From: SCRD01 sp046705285 | Lineage (GTDB): Bacteria; Acidobacteriota; Terriglobia; UBA7540 | Assembly: GCA_046705285.1 (NCBI GenBank) | Contig: JBJKQK010000211.1 | Coordinates: forward strand, 1 to 64,000 | Direction of reading: 5' to 3' | DNA length: 64,000 nucleotides | In this document: positions 18,830 through 28,142 of the stretch, piece by piece | How positions within the stretch are numbered: position 1 is the first letter of the stretch | Layout: every line of letters begins with the position of its first letter | The notes under the pieces: generated by a model | Told to the model about the DNA's origin: nothing | Seen by the model: the letters and a program-made list of their open reading frames with translations, nothing else | The model's database searches: none | Position numbers and translations under genes: made by a program

Positions 18830-20218
18830 ATGCGACCAATTCGATCTCGCTATTTCCTGCTAACGGCGGTGGTTATGGCCATCAGCGCGGGGCTGCTTCT
18901 GACGGGCATAAGCTCCGCATCAGCAAGCAAGAGGAGCAGGGCGTCTTCAGCCGGCCTGGCACCGACTCCGCCCATGGGCTGGAACAGCTACGACAGTTAC
19001 GGCGGCGACGTTAACGAACAGCAAGTCAGGGCTAACGCCCGATACATGGCCAATCACCTCGCAATCTACGGATGGAAGTATATTGTGATCGACTATTACT
19101 GGTACTATCCGAGCGGTCAAGTCAAAGGGACTCCTGCCATGGACGCATACGGCAGGCTGCTGCCTGCCACCAATCGCTTCCCTTCCGCGGCTGGCGGAGA
19201 GGGATTCAAGCCACTCGCGGACTATGTGCACTCCCTGGGTTTGAAATTCGGCATTCACATCATGCGCGGCATACCCCGCGCCGCGGTGGAAGAAAATCTC
19301 CCCATCCTTGGAACCAACGCGCACGCCCGCGACATCGCCAACCTGCTGAACACCTGCTCATGGTCTGACGCGATGTACGGCGTTGATGCTTCGAAGCCCG
19401 CCGGGCAGGCCTACTACGACTCGCTTGCCAAGCTTTATGCGAGCTGGGGCGTAGACTTCATTAAAGCAGACGACATGAGCCGCGCTGAGGACCCGTTCGG
19501 GGAGGTTTACCACGCTCCCGAAATCGAGGCGCTTCGCCGTGCCATGGACCGCTCCGGCCGGCCCATGGTTCTGAGCCTTTCGCCCGGCCCGACGCCGCTG
19601 TGCGAGGCAGCCAACGTCGAGCACTATTCACAGATGTGGCGCATCTCGGATGACATGTGGGACAACTGGCCGGAACTACGTGACCAGTTCGGATTTTGCC
19701 GTCTGTGGGCGCCTTACATTGGGCCGAATCATTGGCCGGACGCCGATATGCTGCCGCTTGGACTGTTGCGACTCCGGGGGTTTAAAGACGGCCCCCGCCT
19801 GACCCGCCTGACCCACGACGAGCAAATCACGATGATGACCCTGTGGTGTATCTTCCGCTCCCCTCTGATGATGGGAGGCGACCTGCCCACTCTCGATCCG
19901 TTCACGCTGTCGCTGCTGACCAATCAAGAAGTCCTGGCCGTAGATCAGCACAGCACCGGCAATCATCTACTCTTTACGCGCGGCAACGAGATCGCCTGGG
20001 TCGCGGACGTTCCCCACACCAGGGCGAAATATGTTGCCCTCTTCAACCTCGGCAAATCGCCCGAAGAAATCACAGTGACGTGGCGCGAGCTGGGAATAGC
20101 CGGGAAGGCCGCAGTTCGCGACCTGTGGAAAACGGAGAACCTGGGCAATTATAACGGGCAGTTTTCGGCCGAAATCAATCCGCATGGGGCGGGCCTTTAC
20201 AAAATAGGGCCGCGCTGA
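18830..20218 (+). CDS. alpha-galactosidase family GH27, secreted
   Basis: The 462-residue protein has a Sec signal (to about residue 35) followed by the classic GH27 opening APTPPMGWNSYDSYGG. A barrel strand IVIDYYWYYP, the nucleophile region WGVDFIKADD (Asp about 214) and the acid/base region QMWRISDDMWDNW (Asp about 274) follow, then a C-terminal beta domain. GH27 enzymes remove terminal alpha-galactose, or sometimes alpha-N-acetylgalactosamine or beta-arabinopyranose, from plant glycans. The nucleophile context (KADD instead of the common KYDNC/KVDWC) suggests a subgroup with a different preference. ATG 18830 is preceded by GGGAGG, so the six upstream residues are left out. Confidence 0.9.
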   Translation: MRPIRSRYFLLTAVVMAISAGLLLTGISSASASKRSRASSAGLAPTPPMGWNSYDSYGGDVNEQQVRANARYMANHLAIYGWKYIVIDYYWYYPSGQVKGTPAMDAYGRLLPATNRFPSAAGGEGFKPLADYVHSLGLKFGIHIMRGIPRAAVEENLPILGTNAHARDIANLLNTCSWSDAMYGVDASKPAGQAYYDSLAKLYASWGVDFIKADDMSRAEDPFGEVYHAPEIEALRRAMDRSGRPMVLSLSPGPTPLCEAANVEHYSQMWRISDDMWDNWPELRDQFGFCRLWAPYIGPNHWPDADMLPLGLLRLRGFKDGPRLTRLTHDEQITMMTLWCIFRSPLMMGGDLPTLDPFTLSLLTNQEVLAVDQHSTGNHLLFTRGNEIAWVADVPHTRAKYVALFNLGKSPEEITVTWRELGIAGKAAVRDLWKTENLGNYNGQFSAEINPHGAGLYKIGPR

Positions 20219-20678
20219 CCAGGACTCCTCTCGTTCATCTAACGCGGGCCAGTGTTCGCAATCCTGCGGCGATCCCTTAGTGAAACGGCTGCCAGACCGC
20301 CTGAAGCTCCTCAGGCATGGGGCTCGCCGAATGGTCAGAATGGAGAGTCCCGGATGAAATGCTCGACAAAGCCGGCCAGTGAATGTATTCCACCAAGCCG
20401 AAGCACAGAAAATTGCCCGGTAGCGGACCAAAGGTTTCATTGGTCCATCCGGCTCGGTAGCCCAACGCGGTCGCAGGCGATTAAAGGCACTGCCCTGCTC
20501 TCGCACCTGTTGACGTACTGTTCAAGTCCGAGTTCAATGACGCACCTGCATCGCGCCTGCAGAAGCCGTCAGTTTCCCCGACTTGCCTCCCGGGTGTACA
20601 CTTTCACTAGCTTCAGCTAAGAGCCAGGAATTGCAGGGATCGTTCTGACTGATTGGGAGCCTGGCGCAAGCCAGAAAA
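20219..20678. other. intergenic region, no gene seen
   Basis: These 460 bases between the GH27 gene and the MgtC-type gene contain only short out-of-frame ORFs. I see no convincing RNA gene, riboswitch or repeat. Confidence 0.4.
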
Positions 20679-21947
20679 ATGCTTCTCAAACTGTATCAAT
20701 GGCTGCCACCCGACGGCGTAAAGATTGTGCTTGTGCTCTTCCTCTCTTTCCTGATCGGAATCGAGCGGGAAGAACACAAGAAGGAGGTCCAACATTACGC
20801 TTTTGGCGGAGTACGCACGTTTCCGCTGATCGGACTGATCGGGTACTCGCTAGCTGTGATGGCGCAGGGCCAATTGCTGCCGGTCACGCTGGGCTTTATC
20901 GTGGTCGCCGGTTTTCTGCTGCTTTCCTATTGGCGCAAGCTGACCAGTACCCCCACCGCCGGCGTCACTACGGAGATGTCAGGCCTGGCCACTTACGTGG
21001 TTGGAGCTCTCGTCTACTACGACCATTTCTGGATTGCGACCACGCTGGCCGTTGCCAGCGCGCTGCTGCTTGAACTGAAAGGCGCCCTCGACGGCCTCAC
21101 CAAACGCATCTCGCCGGAAGAAATTCTCACCTTCACCAAATTCCTGCTTTTGAGCGTAGTTATTCTGCCGGTCCTGCCCGACAAGGCTTTCGGACCTTTC
21201 CATATCAATCCCTTTAAGACATGGCTTGTGGTGGTGGCTGTCAGCTCCGTCTCGTACGGCAGTTATGTCCTTCAGAGGCTGACCAAGGGCCATGGCGGCG
21301 TGATTCTGGCCGCAATTCTGGGAGGAGCCTATTCATCCACAGTCACTACAGTGGTTCTGGCCAAGCGGTCTGCATCCGCGGAGCATCGCCACCTTTTTTC
21401 TGGCGGCATTCTGATGGCCTCAGGCATCATGTATCTGCGGCTGGCGGTTCTCGTCGGATTCTTCAACCACCAGATGATGGTTATGCTGGCACCGTCATTC
21501 ATTGCTCTCGCCGCGATTGGAAGCAGCGTGGGCTGGCTCTGGTCCCGCAGGCAGGATAAAAGCAGCGATCAAATTCGGAGGGAATTCGAGCCGAAGAATC
21601 CTTTGGAACTGGGAGCCGCTTTTCTCTTTGCCCTCATTTTCCTGATCATGCTCGTGGCGACGCGCCTGGCAGTGCAATACCTGGGGCAAGGTGGAGTATA
21701 CGGCCTGGCGACCATTACGGGCGTGACGGATGTAGACCCTTTCATCATGAGCATGACTCAGGCGGCAGGAACGCTCACCCCCTTGCAGGTGGCCTCCGCG
21801 GCCGTTCTGATTGCCGCAGCCAGCAACAACCTTGTCAAAGGCGTTTACGCGCGCTTCTTCTCTGGTCGGCAAACCGGGACGGAGAGCCTGTGGCTTCTCG
21901 CCGGCCTGGGGGCCCTGGGCTTGGTTCCGCTCTTCTGGCTGCTTTGA
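20679..21947 (+). CDS. MgtC/SapB and DUF4010 domain membrane protein
   Basis: The 422-residue integral membrane protein has the MgtC/SapB N-terminal half (FLIGIEREEH..., GGVRTFPLIGLIGY) and a second half with about seven helices typical of DUF4010 (PFHINPFKTW, SYGSYVLQR, LGGAYSSTVTTVVLAKRS, ASNNLVKGVYA). Together it has some 12 helices. MgtC proteins affect magnesium homeostasis and ATP synthase activity in pathogens; the role of the DUF4010 fusion is not established. No nearby gene helps. The ATG has only a weak ribosome binding site. Confidence 0.88.
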   Translation: MLLKLYQWLPPDGVKIVLVLFLSFLIGIEREEHKKEVQHYAFGGVRTFPLIGLIGYSLAVMAQGQLLPVTLGFIVVAGFLLLSYWRKLTSTPTAGVTTEMSGLATYVVGALVYYDHFWIATTLAVASALLLELKGALDGLTKRISPEEILTFTKFLLLSVVILPVLPDKAFGPFHINPFKTWLVVVAVSSVSYGSYVLQRLTKGHGGVILAAILGGAYSSTVTTVVLAKRSASAEHRHLFSGGILMASGIMYLRLAVLVGFFNHQMMVMLAPSFIALAAIGSSVGWLWSRRQDKSSDQIRREFEPKNPLELGAAFLFALIFLIMLVATRLAVQYLGQGGVYGLATITGVTDVDPFIMSMTQAAGTLTPLQVASAAVLIAAASNNLVKGVYARFFSGRQTGTESLWLLAGLGALGLVPLFWLL

Positions 21948-21993
21948 CACTTTTCACCGTCCCGTTCCGTCTCCATGCCCCATCCAGGCGAAC

Positions 21994-22785
21994 TCAGGGC
22001 ATCTCACGAAGCGGCTTCTCCTTCAATGCCTTCTCAATGGCTGCTTCGGCGACGGGAGCCAGCAGTGCAAACCCGCGGTCATTGGGATGAAGGCCGTCAT
22101 TCGAATAGCCGTTCTTGAGCATGCCCTTGCTGTCCACCAGGGCCGAGTAATAATCAGCAAAGGTCGCATGAGCTCTGGCCGCATAGGCCTTGATCCATGC
22201 ATTCAATTGAAGGATCTGCGCAGGAGGACGGTTTTGGGTTTGCGGGTGTTCGGTGTAATCGCTGACCGGCGTAAGTGAACAGAGAATCACTTTGATGTGG
22301 TGCACCTGCGCCAACTCGGTGATCGCCTCCAAGTTTTCCTCAACCATCTTCGCGGTCTCAGGTCCGGTGTTGCGGGCGATGTCATTCGTTCCTGCAAGGA
22401 CAATGACTGCCGCCGGCTGAAGATCGATCACATCGGGAAACATCCGGACAAGCATCTGCGAAGTTGTCTGGCCGCTGATGCCACGATTGACGTAAGGCTT
22501 GCCAGGGAAAAATTTCTTCAAGTTCCAGATATCGGTGATGGAATCTCCAAGAAAGACGACGCGTCCGGGCACGCGCGGCTCCGCTTCCAGCCGCAGATCG
22601 TCCTTGTGGTAGCGGCCAAGCTGGTTCCAGTCCTCGAGTTCACCGGCAAGCCGCTGAGCGGTGAAAAGAAGGCAGCATCCTGCCTTGGGGGGATTGAATT
22701 GCTGCACCAGTTGTGCATGCAGATTTGCGGGCAAGGCCAAAAATTGAAGGAATAATAGGGCGATTAGAGTTGTCAGCAGGCGCAT
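21994..22785 (-). CDS. SGNH/GDSL-family hydrolase, secreted
   Basis: After a Sec signal (residues 1-24) the 263-residue protein carries the four SGNH blocks: GDSITD (nucleophile Ser82), GISGQTT (Gly block II), AGTNDI (Asn134) and DGLHPND (Asp230, His233). The family includes esterases that remove acetyl or other acyl groups from polysaccharides, and lysophospholipases. Its place between carbohydrate enzymes makes a polysaccharide deacetylase role reasonable, but this is inference. It lies convergent to the MgtC-type gene, 46 bases apart. Confidence 0.88.
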   Translation of the reverse strand: MRLLTTLIALLFLQFLALPANLHAQLVQQFNPPKAGCCLLFTAQRLAGELEDWNQLGRYHKDDLRLEAEPRVPGRVVFLGDSITDIWNLKKFFPGKPYVNRGISGQTTSQMLVRMFPDVIDLQPAAVIVLAGTNDIARNTGPETAKMVEENLEAITELAQVHHIKVILCSLTPVSDYTEHPQTQNRPPAQILQLNAWIKAYAARAHATFADYYSALVDSKGMLKNGYSNDGLHPNDRGFALLAPVAEAAIEKALKEKPLREMP

Positions 22786-22999
22786 TGATTCTCCTCTCAG
22801 GATTCAGAATGCTGTTTACTATAAAGCAGCTTTAGGTCATGGAAAATAATCTTGTTCCCTGGCCACACTGATTGCACGCGGCCCAACTGGAGCCGGGGCC
22901 GGGCATCAACCTCTTGGATTGCGCAGGAATTCGCGCAGATGAAAAGTGAATGCACGCCGCCCCACGTGTGCGATGAGACCAGAATCCCGGGACAACCCG

Positions 23000-24163
23000 C
23001 TAAGGACGAAAAACCGAGTGAAGATGATCAGAAGAGCCAGATTCCATTTCAACCTTCGTGGAAAGAAAGTTCAGCAGATCCTTCAGCGTAAGAACAGCCA
23101 CCAGGCGGCCGTCCTCAACCACCATCAGGCGGCTGTTCTGAGATTTCCGCATCATGGCAAGAGCCTTGACGGAGTCGGTATCAGGAGTCACCGTATCGTC
23201 ACGACAGTAAGGCCGCATCGCAGCTTGCACGCTGCGCTGCGCCCACTCGCTGCGCGGGACCTCCCTGACCTCTTTTGTCGTGATGCAACCCAGCAGCTCA
23301 TGCGAATCATTGACTACGGGAAACATCTTGTAGTGGTACCGGTAGATGTAGTTTTCGATCAGGTCTTCGAGCGAGATTGCAGGGGACACGGTAACGGGGT
23401 TGGAATTCATAAAGCGCCGGACCGGCTCGCCCTGAAGCATTCGTTGAACCAGAAGCTGCTGATATGAGCCCTGGGCGGCGCCCCGCAGAAACATTCCAAT
23501 CAGGAACCACCACACTGCCTCCACGAAGTTGCCCGCCAGCAGTTCGTACACTCCCAAAGCCATCAACAAGAATCCAAACCCGGAGCCGATCGTGGAGGCA
23601 ATCCGAGTGGCCTGCCAGATGTTGCCCTTCCAGTACCACAGCGCCGACCGCAGCACTCGCCCGCCATCCAGGGGAAACGCGGGAACCATATTGAATGCTG
23701 CCAGGATCCAGTTAATCCACCCCAGGTAGGCGCACACGCCCACGGCCACCACAGGCCATTTGCCCTGCATAGCGGCGGCAACAACGTAAAAGATGCCGCC
23801 GATGATGACGCTCGTCACCGGACCTGCGATGGCCATCTGGAATTCCGTCTTCGCGCTGGGAGGCTCCTGGTCCATTTCTGCGACCCCGCCAAAAATGAAA
23901 AGGGTAATGCCTTTCATTGGCAGGCCGTTCTTTCGCGCCACCAGGGAATGGGCCAGTTCATGGACAATGATCGAAAGGAAAAGCAGGATAGCGCCCGAAA
24001 CTCCCATCAGCCAGTATTCAGCTTGGGAAAGACCGTGATAGAGATGCGGGAAAACCCCAACTGCCAGGGACCACGTGATCAGCACAGCGATGATCAGCCA
24101 ACTTGCATCCACGCGGACCGCAAAGCCAAACAGCTTAAACAACGTGACGCTTCGTCCGAACAT
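23000..24163 (-). CDS. site-2 protease family zinc metalloprotease with CBS pair
   Basis: The 387-residue protein has six or so membrane helices carrying the zinc motif HELAH (His68-His72) and the second ligand motif AFNMVPAFPLDGG (Asp166). These are followed by two cytoplasmic CBS domains from about residue 245 (MNSNPVTVSPAISLEDL and MRPYCRDDTVTPDTDSV). This is the SpoIVFB-like M50 subgroup with CBS regulation. It would cut within membrane-spanning substrates, possibly under control of adenine nucleotide binding to CBS. Its substrate is unknown. The gene stands alone on its strand. Confidence 0.92.
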   Translation of the reverse strand: MFGRSVTLFKLFGFAVRVDASWLIIAVLITWSLAVGVFPHLYHGLSQAEYWLMGVSGAILLFLSIIVHELAHSLVARKNGLPMKGITLFIFGGVAEMDQEPPSAKTEFQMAIAGPVTSVIIGGIFYVVAAAMQGKWPVVAVGVCAYLGWINWILAAFNMVPAFPLDGGRVLRSALWYWKGNIWQATRIASTIGSGFGFLLMALGVYELLAGNFVEAVWWFLIGMFLRGAAQGSYQQLLVQRMLQGEPVRRFMNSNPVTVSPAISLEDLIENYIYRYHYKMFPVVNDSHELLGCITTKEVREVPRSEWAQRSVQAAMRPYCRDDTVTPDTDSVKALAMMRKSQNSRLMVVEDGRLVAVLTLKDLLNFLSTKVEMESGSSDHLHSVFRP

Positions 24164-24506
24164 GGTGCTCCTCCCTCACTTGATAGCCTCTGAGTCTCAC
24201 AGCCACGGACCACCCGCAAAACATTCCGCCTGGTAATTCGCACCTTCTCGTTAAAAAGAGGGACTGGGTTTCAATATCTCCCTCTATTGGTTATGATGAG
24301 GCCGCACATGATCCCGTCATCTTTATTCTATTCCTGCCGCAAGCGCGAAACAATTTAGAGAATGCTGCAACGAGAGTTTCTCAGGCTTTTCCGCTTGTTC
24401 AAGTCCCGTGACCGCACAGACGACGCCACCGGACATATCCCAGCGGCACACTGCCACCCACCATGGCGTCACCTGATATCCACAAACAATAAGGGGGCTG
24501 GATCAA
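24164..24506. other. intergenic region, no gene seen
   Basis: About 340 bases between the site-2 protease and the GH36-like gene. An ATG-starting 50-codon frame at 24361 looks random. No RNA gene or terminator was recognised. Confidence 0.35.
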
Positions 24507-27005
24507 TCAATAGAAAGGCAAGGTGAGTTCTGCTTCTCCGGTATTGGCACGCAGAAGCGTAACCCGGACAACGTCCTTTTGGCGGGCCAGCGCTGTAATG
24601 CGCGCTTCCCTGGCGCGCGGCAATCCAAGGTTCGACCCCGCAGTATAAACCGTCAGTGTGGTGGGATAGTTCTGCACCAGCAAAACCTTGATTCCGAGCT
24701 GCCTTCTTGCGGCATCCCAGGTTTCGCCCGCGATCTCCACGCCACCCATGGTGATGTGCCGGTCCGTCCCGATCAACTGGGGATGGCCCTCGTCAGGCCG
24801 TACGGAAATCACCTGGCAGGCATGCGGCGGAAGTTCCACTGAATATTCTCCCCTCACCTTGCCCAGAAATTTCTGTTTCCAGAAATCAAACAGCAGGTAA
24901 TCGCGTCCGGGTTCAAGCCCCGCCCTGGCAAAGTTGAGCACAATCTTTCGCGGCGCCGGAGGATTCAGAAACGACGGCACGGGCAGCAACTGCAGGCCGG
25001 GAGGCTTTGATGGCGAAGTAGCAAGTCGCTGGTTCTGCCTGGCTGCATTGCTGAGCTTGGAGGAAATGGCCAGTTGCTCTCCGTATTCGCGGCTCGTTTT
25101 CAGAAGCGTGTCATCCCGGTTCAGGATTCTTGACGCGTCAGGCTGCATGCCCGGCGGCATCTCATCCGGTCCTTCGCCCCAATTGAAAAGGCCAACCACC
25201 GCCCAGGAACCAAAAGGCCGCCGAATGTGCAGGACCCAGATAGACCGGTCAGTCTTGAAGGGATAGAGATCCATGGGCGTGATGTCGGCAACGGGCATGA
25301 TCTTACGAACCATGTCACGGCGCGCTGGCGACAACTTCGTTTCGTCGTCGCCCAGCATCAGCAATTGGCCTGTAAGCCCCAGGATGGACGTCCAGGTTCG
25401 CGCTTCCTGGATAGTAAGGGGAGGGCGAACAACCAGCGCGTCGGGATCGCCATACCAGGCTATGTTATGCGTGTAATAGCCACGCCGTATGCCGGCAAGC
25501 GCTTCGCGCACCCCCCGAAATGACGGGGGCTCGCCGTCGCCCACCACGTCACCCGACAACCGGCCCGCCTGTGCGATGCCCATGGCTTCGGTGGGATAAA
25601 CTGGGCCGCAGGCGGAGAGAAATACGTCCGGTTTCACGTCTAAGGCTTGCCGAATCAGGCTGAGCGTCTGCCGGAATGCCGTATTCGCGTCCAGAGTGGG
25701 GTTGTAAGCGCGAACCCGGTTTTCCGCCCAAATGTCTCGCGTGGCATTTTCTCCATCCAGCTTGAAGTAGTCGTATCCCCATTTCAGCGCATGGTCGTGG
25801 TAGGTGTCATAGAGGTACTTTTGCAAGGAGGGATTTGAAAAGTCAGCCACGTACGTGCCGAACCACGTTCCGAGCTTTCCACTGCCGTTGGCATTGTGCA
25901 GGAACCAGTTGGGATGGATGTCGTAAAACTGCTTGTCGGCATTCCCAAAAACCGAAAGCCAAAGTCCGGCGTATAACCCGCGGTCATGGATCTGATCAGC
26001 CAGCCACTTCATTCCATGCGGAAACTTCTTGTTCCAGACGTTCCAGTCGCCTCCGATCGGCGAGCCGTTTTCACCGTCGCCTGCCGCCTGCCAGCCTGCG
26101 TCAACCAGGCAATACTTAAGCCCGAAGGGCTTATAGTAAGCGGCGACGGCCTGCGCGTTCTGCAAAACATCCTTTTCCGTAACGTGGGAAAAGTAGTCGT
26201 ACCAGGAAATCCAGCCGACCGGCACTTCCGGCCACTTGGTTTTGTCGAGAGGCGCAAAGAAAGGCAGCCTCCTCTTGTAGACATGGCTGGTCACCTGAAA
26301 CCGGCAGCGGGGGGCGCTTGCGAGGGGGTCGGAAGCGGTGGCCTGGAACCCATGCGCCAACGGTCTGAAGCTGGTCCGGCGGGCGAGCACGGTGATGGCC
26401 TGATCCCGGAAACGGTCATATACGCTGTGGTTGAGCGTACTGACGGCGCCGCCGCTTTCCATTTGCATGATGCCATCACTCGGATCGTGGAGGCGGGCCT
26501 GGATGGGGTCACGGCCCCCATCAATATCGGCGACAATTGCCGCTTGCGCCTCGCCTCCGGAAGGAAAGCCTGGAAGGGAGACGTCCATCGAAGTCCCGTT
26601 GCCGCTCAAGTCAATTTCATAAGGGACCGGCCCATGAACCTTAAAAACCCACTGGCCTGCGTGCGCGGATGGTTCCGGAACCAGGCTTACCCCCGGTGCG
26701 GTCGAACTGAGCCTCGGATTGCCCGCCACGATCTCGACACGCAGCCCTGTGATCCACAGGGCGCCATCGTATGTCAGGGCAATGGTGCGGCGGTCTCTCG
26801 AAAGGCGAGCCGACCAGGGTTGCGCAGAAGGACGGAAAACCTGAGGGGAAGCCACGGTCGGCCTGGAATTGCGAAGCGGCCTGATTGGCCGATGCCCTCG
26901 CCTCGGGATGCGCTGGGGGCGCGCATGCACCAAAAGTTTCGAACCTCCCAGCATTGCCGCCGCACAGACGAGGGTCAAAATGAAGAATTTTGAAAGTCGG
27001 GTCAT
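24507..27005 (-). CDS. GH36-like alpha-galactosidase, secreted
   Basis: The 832-residue protein has a signal peptide (to about residue 28), a beta-rich N-terminal domain, a (beta/alpha)8 barrel opening with VGWISWYDYF and a C-terminal beta domain. Clan GH-D features are visible: YCLVDAGWQ, the nucleophile strand WGYDYFKLDG (KLD) and the acid/base region near RLSGDVVGDGEP. A segment like this hydrolyses alpha-galactosides (raffinose family, galactomannan side chains); the exact subgroup cannot be set by eye. It is divergent from the RsbW-like gene; a TATAAT lies at 27076-27081 on its strand. Confidence 0.82.
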   Translation of the reverse strand: MTRLSKFFILTLVCAAAMLGGSKLLVHARPQRIPRRGHRPIRPLRNSRPTVASPQVFRPSAQPWSARLSRDRRTIALTYDGALWITGLRVEIVAGNPRLSSTAPGVSLVPEPSAHAGQWVFKVHGPVPYEIDLSGNGTSMDVSLPGFPSGGEAQAAIVADIDGGRDPIQARLHDPSDGIMQMESGGAVSTLNHSVYDRFRDQAITVLARRTSFRPLAHGFQATASDPLASAPRCRFQVTSHVYKRRLPFFAPLDKTKWPEVPVGWISWYDYFSHVTEKDVLQNAQAVAAYYKPFGLKYCLVDAGWQAAGDGENGSPIGGDWNVWNKKFPHGMKWLADQIHDRGLYAGLWLSVFGNADKQFYDIHPNWFLHNANGSGKLGTWFGTYVADFSNPSLQKYLYDTYHDHALKWGYDYFKLDGENATRDIWAENRVRAYNPTLDANTAFRQTLSLIRQALDVKPDVFLSACGPVYPTEAMGIAQAGRLSGDVVGDGEPPSFRGVREALAGIRRGYYTHNIAWYGDPDALVVRPPLTIQEARTWTSILGLTGQLLMLGDDETKLSPARRDMVRKIMPVADITPMDLYPFKTDRSIWVLHIRRPFGSWAVVGLFNWGEGPDEMPPGMQPDASRILNRDDTLLKTSREYGEQLAISSKLSNAARQNQRLATSPSKPPGLQLLPVPSFLNPPAPRKIVLNFARAGLEPGRDYLLFDFWKQKFLGKVRGEYSVELPPHACQVISVRPDEGHPQLIGTDRHITMGGVEIAGETWDAARRQLGIKVLLVQNYPTTLTVYTAGSNLGLPRAREARITALARQKDVVRVTLLRANTGEAELTLPFY

Positions 27006-27075
27006 TCCGTTCCCACATCCTCCTGCCGCAATCGTCCTCGTTTTCCCCAGCCACTATGCCTTCCGTTCGGCGAGG

Positions 27076-27081
27076 ATTATA
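27076..27081 (-). promoter_or_regulatory. -10 element upstream of the GH36-like gene
   Basis: A perfect TATAAT occurs on the minus strand about 70 bases before the start codon. I see no good -35 hexamer at 16-18 bases, so this is only a candidate. Confidence 0.3.
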
Positions 27082-27175
27082 CTCCCAAGCTGAAACGCTC
27101 CGTGAGATAATTCGGAGAAGGCCAGCGTGGTTCGCCGGCTTCGCTCAGCGGCGAACTTTGAAACATCCATCATCG

Positions 27176-27204
27176 TTGACTTTCGACTGTCTGTATTGTA
27201 GCTT
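27176..27204 (+). promoter_or_regulatory. possible promoter of the RsbW-like/STAS operon
   Basis: TTGACT (27176-27181) is followed after 17 bases by TAGCTT, a poor -10. Position is suitable for the downstream pair. Confidence 0.3.
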
Positions 27205-27232
27205 CATCGCGGGGGTCGTTTGTTATTCGGGA

Positions 27233-27673
27233 ATGAAGCCTGACACGAGCATGATCGAGGTTATCCTCGAGAGCAATCTGAAGAATGTTGAAGTTGCCGA
27301 GGAGACTGCCCGCAGCGTTTCTGCCAGGGCAGGCTTTGACGAGGAAGCCGGATTCCAAATCGAGATGGCTGTGCACGAAGCGGTGATCAATGCCATTCAC
27401 CACGGTAATCAGCATGACCCCCGTAAGAAGGTACACGTCAAGTTTCTGATTTCTGAGAATAGTCTGGAAATTCACGTTCGTGATGAAGGGAAGGGATTCG
27501 ATCCCGGTGCGCTGCCTGACCCCCTCGCCAAGGAAAATCTCCTGAATATTTCCGGACGGGGAATTCTCCTGGTCCGCAAGTTTATGGACGAATTCAGGGT
27601 CGAGAACTTTCCAGGCAGAGGAACGGAAGTTATCATGGTAAAGCATCTGGCTTCGAGAATTCAGTCAAACTAA
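27233..27673 (+). CDS. RsbW/SpoIIAB-like anti-sigma serine kinase
   Basis: The 146-residue reading from ATG 27233 is a GHKL ATPase of the HATPase_c_2 type. The N box is EMAVHEAVINAIHHGN (Glu49, Asn53), the G1 box RDEGKGFDP and the G2 box ISGRGILLVRKFMDEF. Such proteins bind a sigma factor and phosphorylate a STAS antagonist on serine. An STAS gene follows 13 bases later, which supports that role. The longer open frame back to 26990 overlaps the GH36 start and reads as non-coding, so it is left out; MIEVILESN at 27251 is an alternative start. Confidence 0.88.
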   Translation: MKPDTSMIEVILESNLKNVEVAEETARSVSARAGFDEEAGFQIEMAVHEAVINAIHHGNQHDPRKKVHVKFLISENSLEIHVRDEGKGFDPGALPDPLAKENLLNISGRGILLVRKFMDEFRVENFPGRGTEVIMVKHLASRIQSN

Positions 27674-27686
27674 GGAGGAACAGGCT

Positions 27687-28037
27687 GTGAGCATGAAGGC
27701 GACAGTGCGTCAGGTTGATTCCGTAACCGTCGTAGACGTAAGCGGGAGGATCACACTCGGCGAGGCGTGCAAGCAGTTGCGTGACGTCATCCGTGAGCAG
27801 CTGGGGAAAGGCCACAAGAGCCTTCTCTTGAATCTTGCCGAAGTTACTTACATTGATAGTTCCGGAATAGGAGAGTTAGTCAGCGCTTATACAGCGGTTT
27901 CCAGTCAGGGGGGACAGTTGAAACTGCTCAACCTGACCAAGAAAGTGCATGACCTTTTGCAGATTACCAAGCTTTATACCGTTTTTGACGTCCGTAATGA
28001 CGAAGCCGAAGCTATCAGCAGCTTCGCAAGAGCTTGA
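27687..28037 (+). CDS. STAS domain anti-anti-sigma factor (SpoIIAA/RsbV type)
   Basis: The 116-residue protein is a single STAS domain with the phosphorylation motif YIDSSGIGEL (Asp57, Ser58/Ser59). Unphosphorylated SpoIIAA-type proteins sequester the anti-sigma kinase and free the sigma factor. It starts with GTG 27687 behind a perfect AGGAGGAA and follows the RsbW-like kinase by 13 bases, so they form an operon. It is convergent with a FliA-type sigma gene, the likely though unproven target of the switch. Confidence 0.93.
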   Translation: MSMKATVRQVDSVTVVDVSGRITLGEACKQLRDVIREQLGKGHKSLLLNLAEVTYIDSSGIGELVSAYTAVSSQGGQLKLLNLTKKVHDLLQITKLYTVFDVRNDEAEAISSFARA

Positions 28038-28142
28038 GCTGATCCGGCATGCAGCCCATTGCGGTTTTCCAGGGCAGTGGTGAGCCGCAATGGCGGCCTG
28101 CGGGTATCCTTTGACAACCGAATCAGGCGCCGGGAAGTCTGT

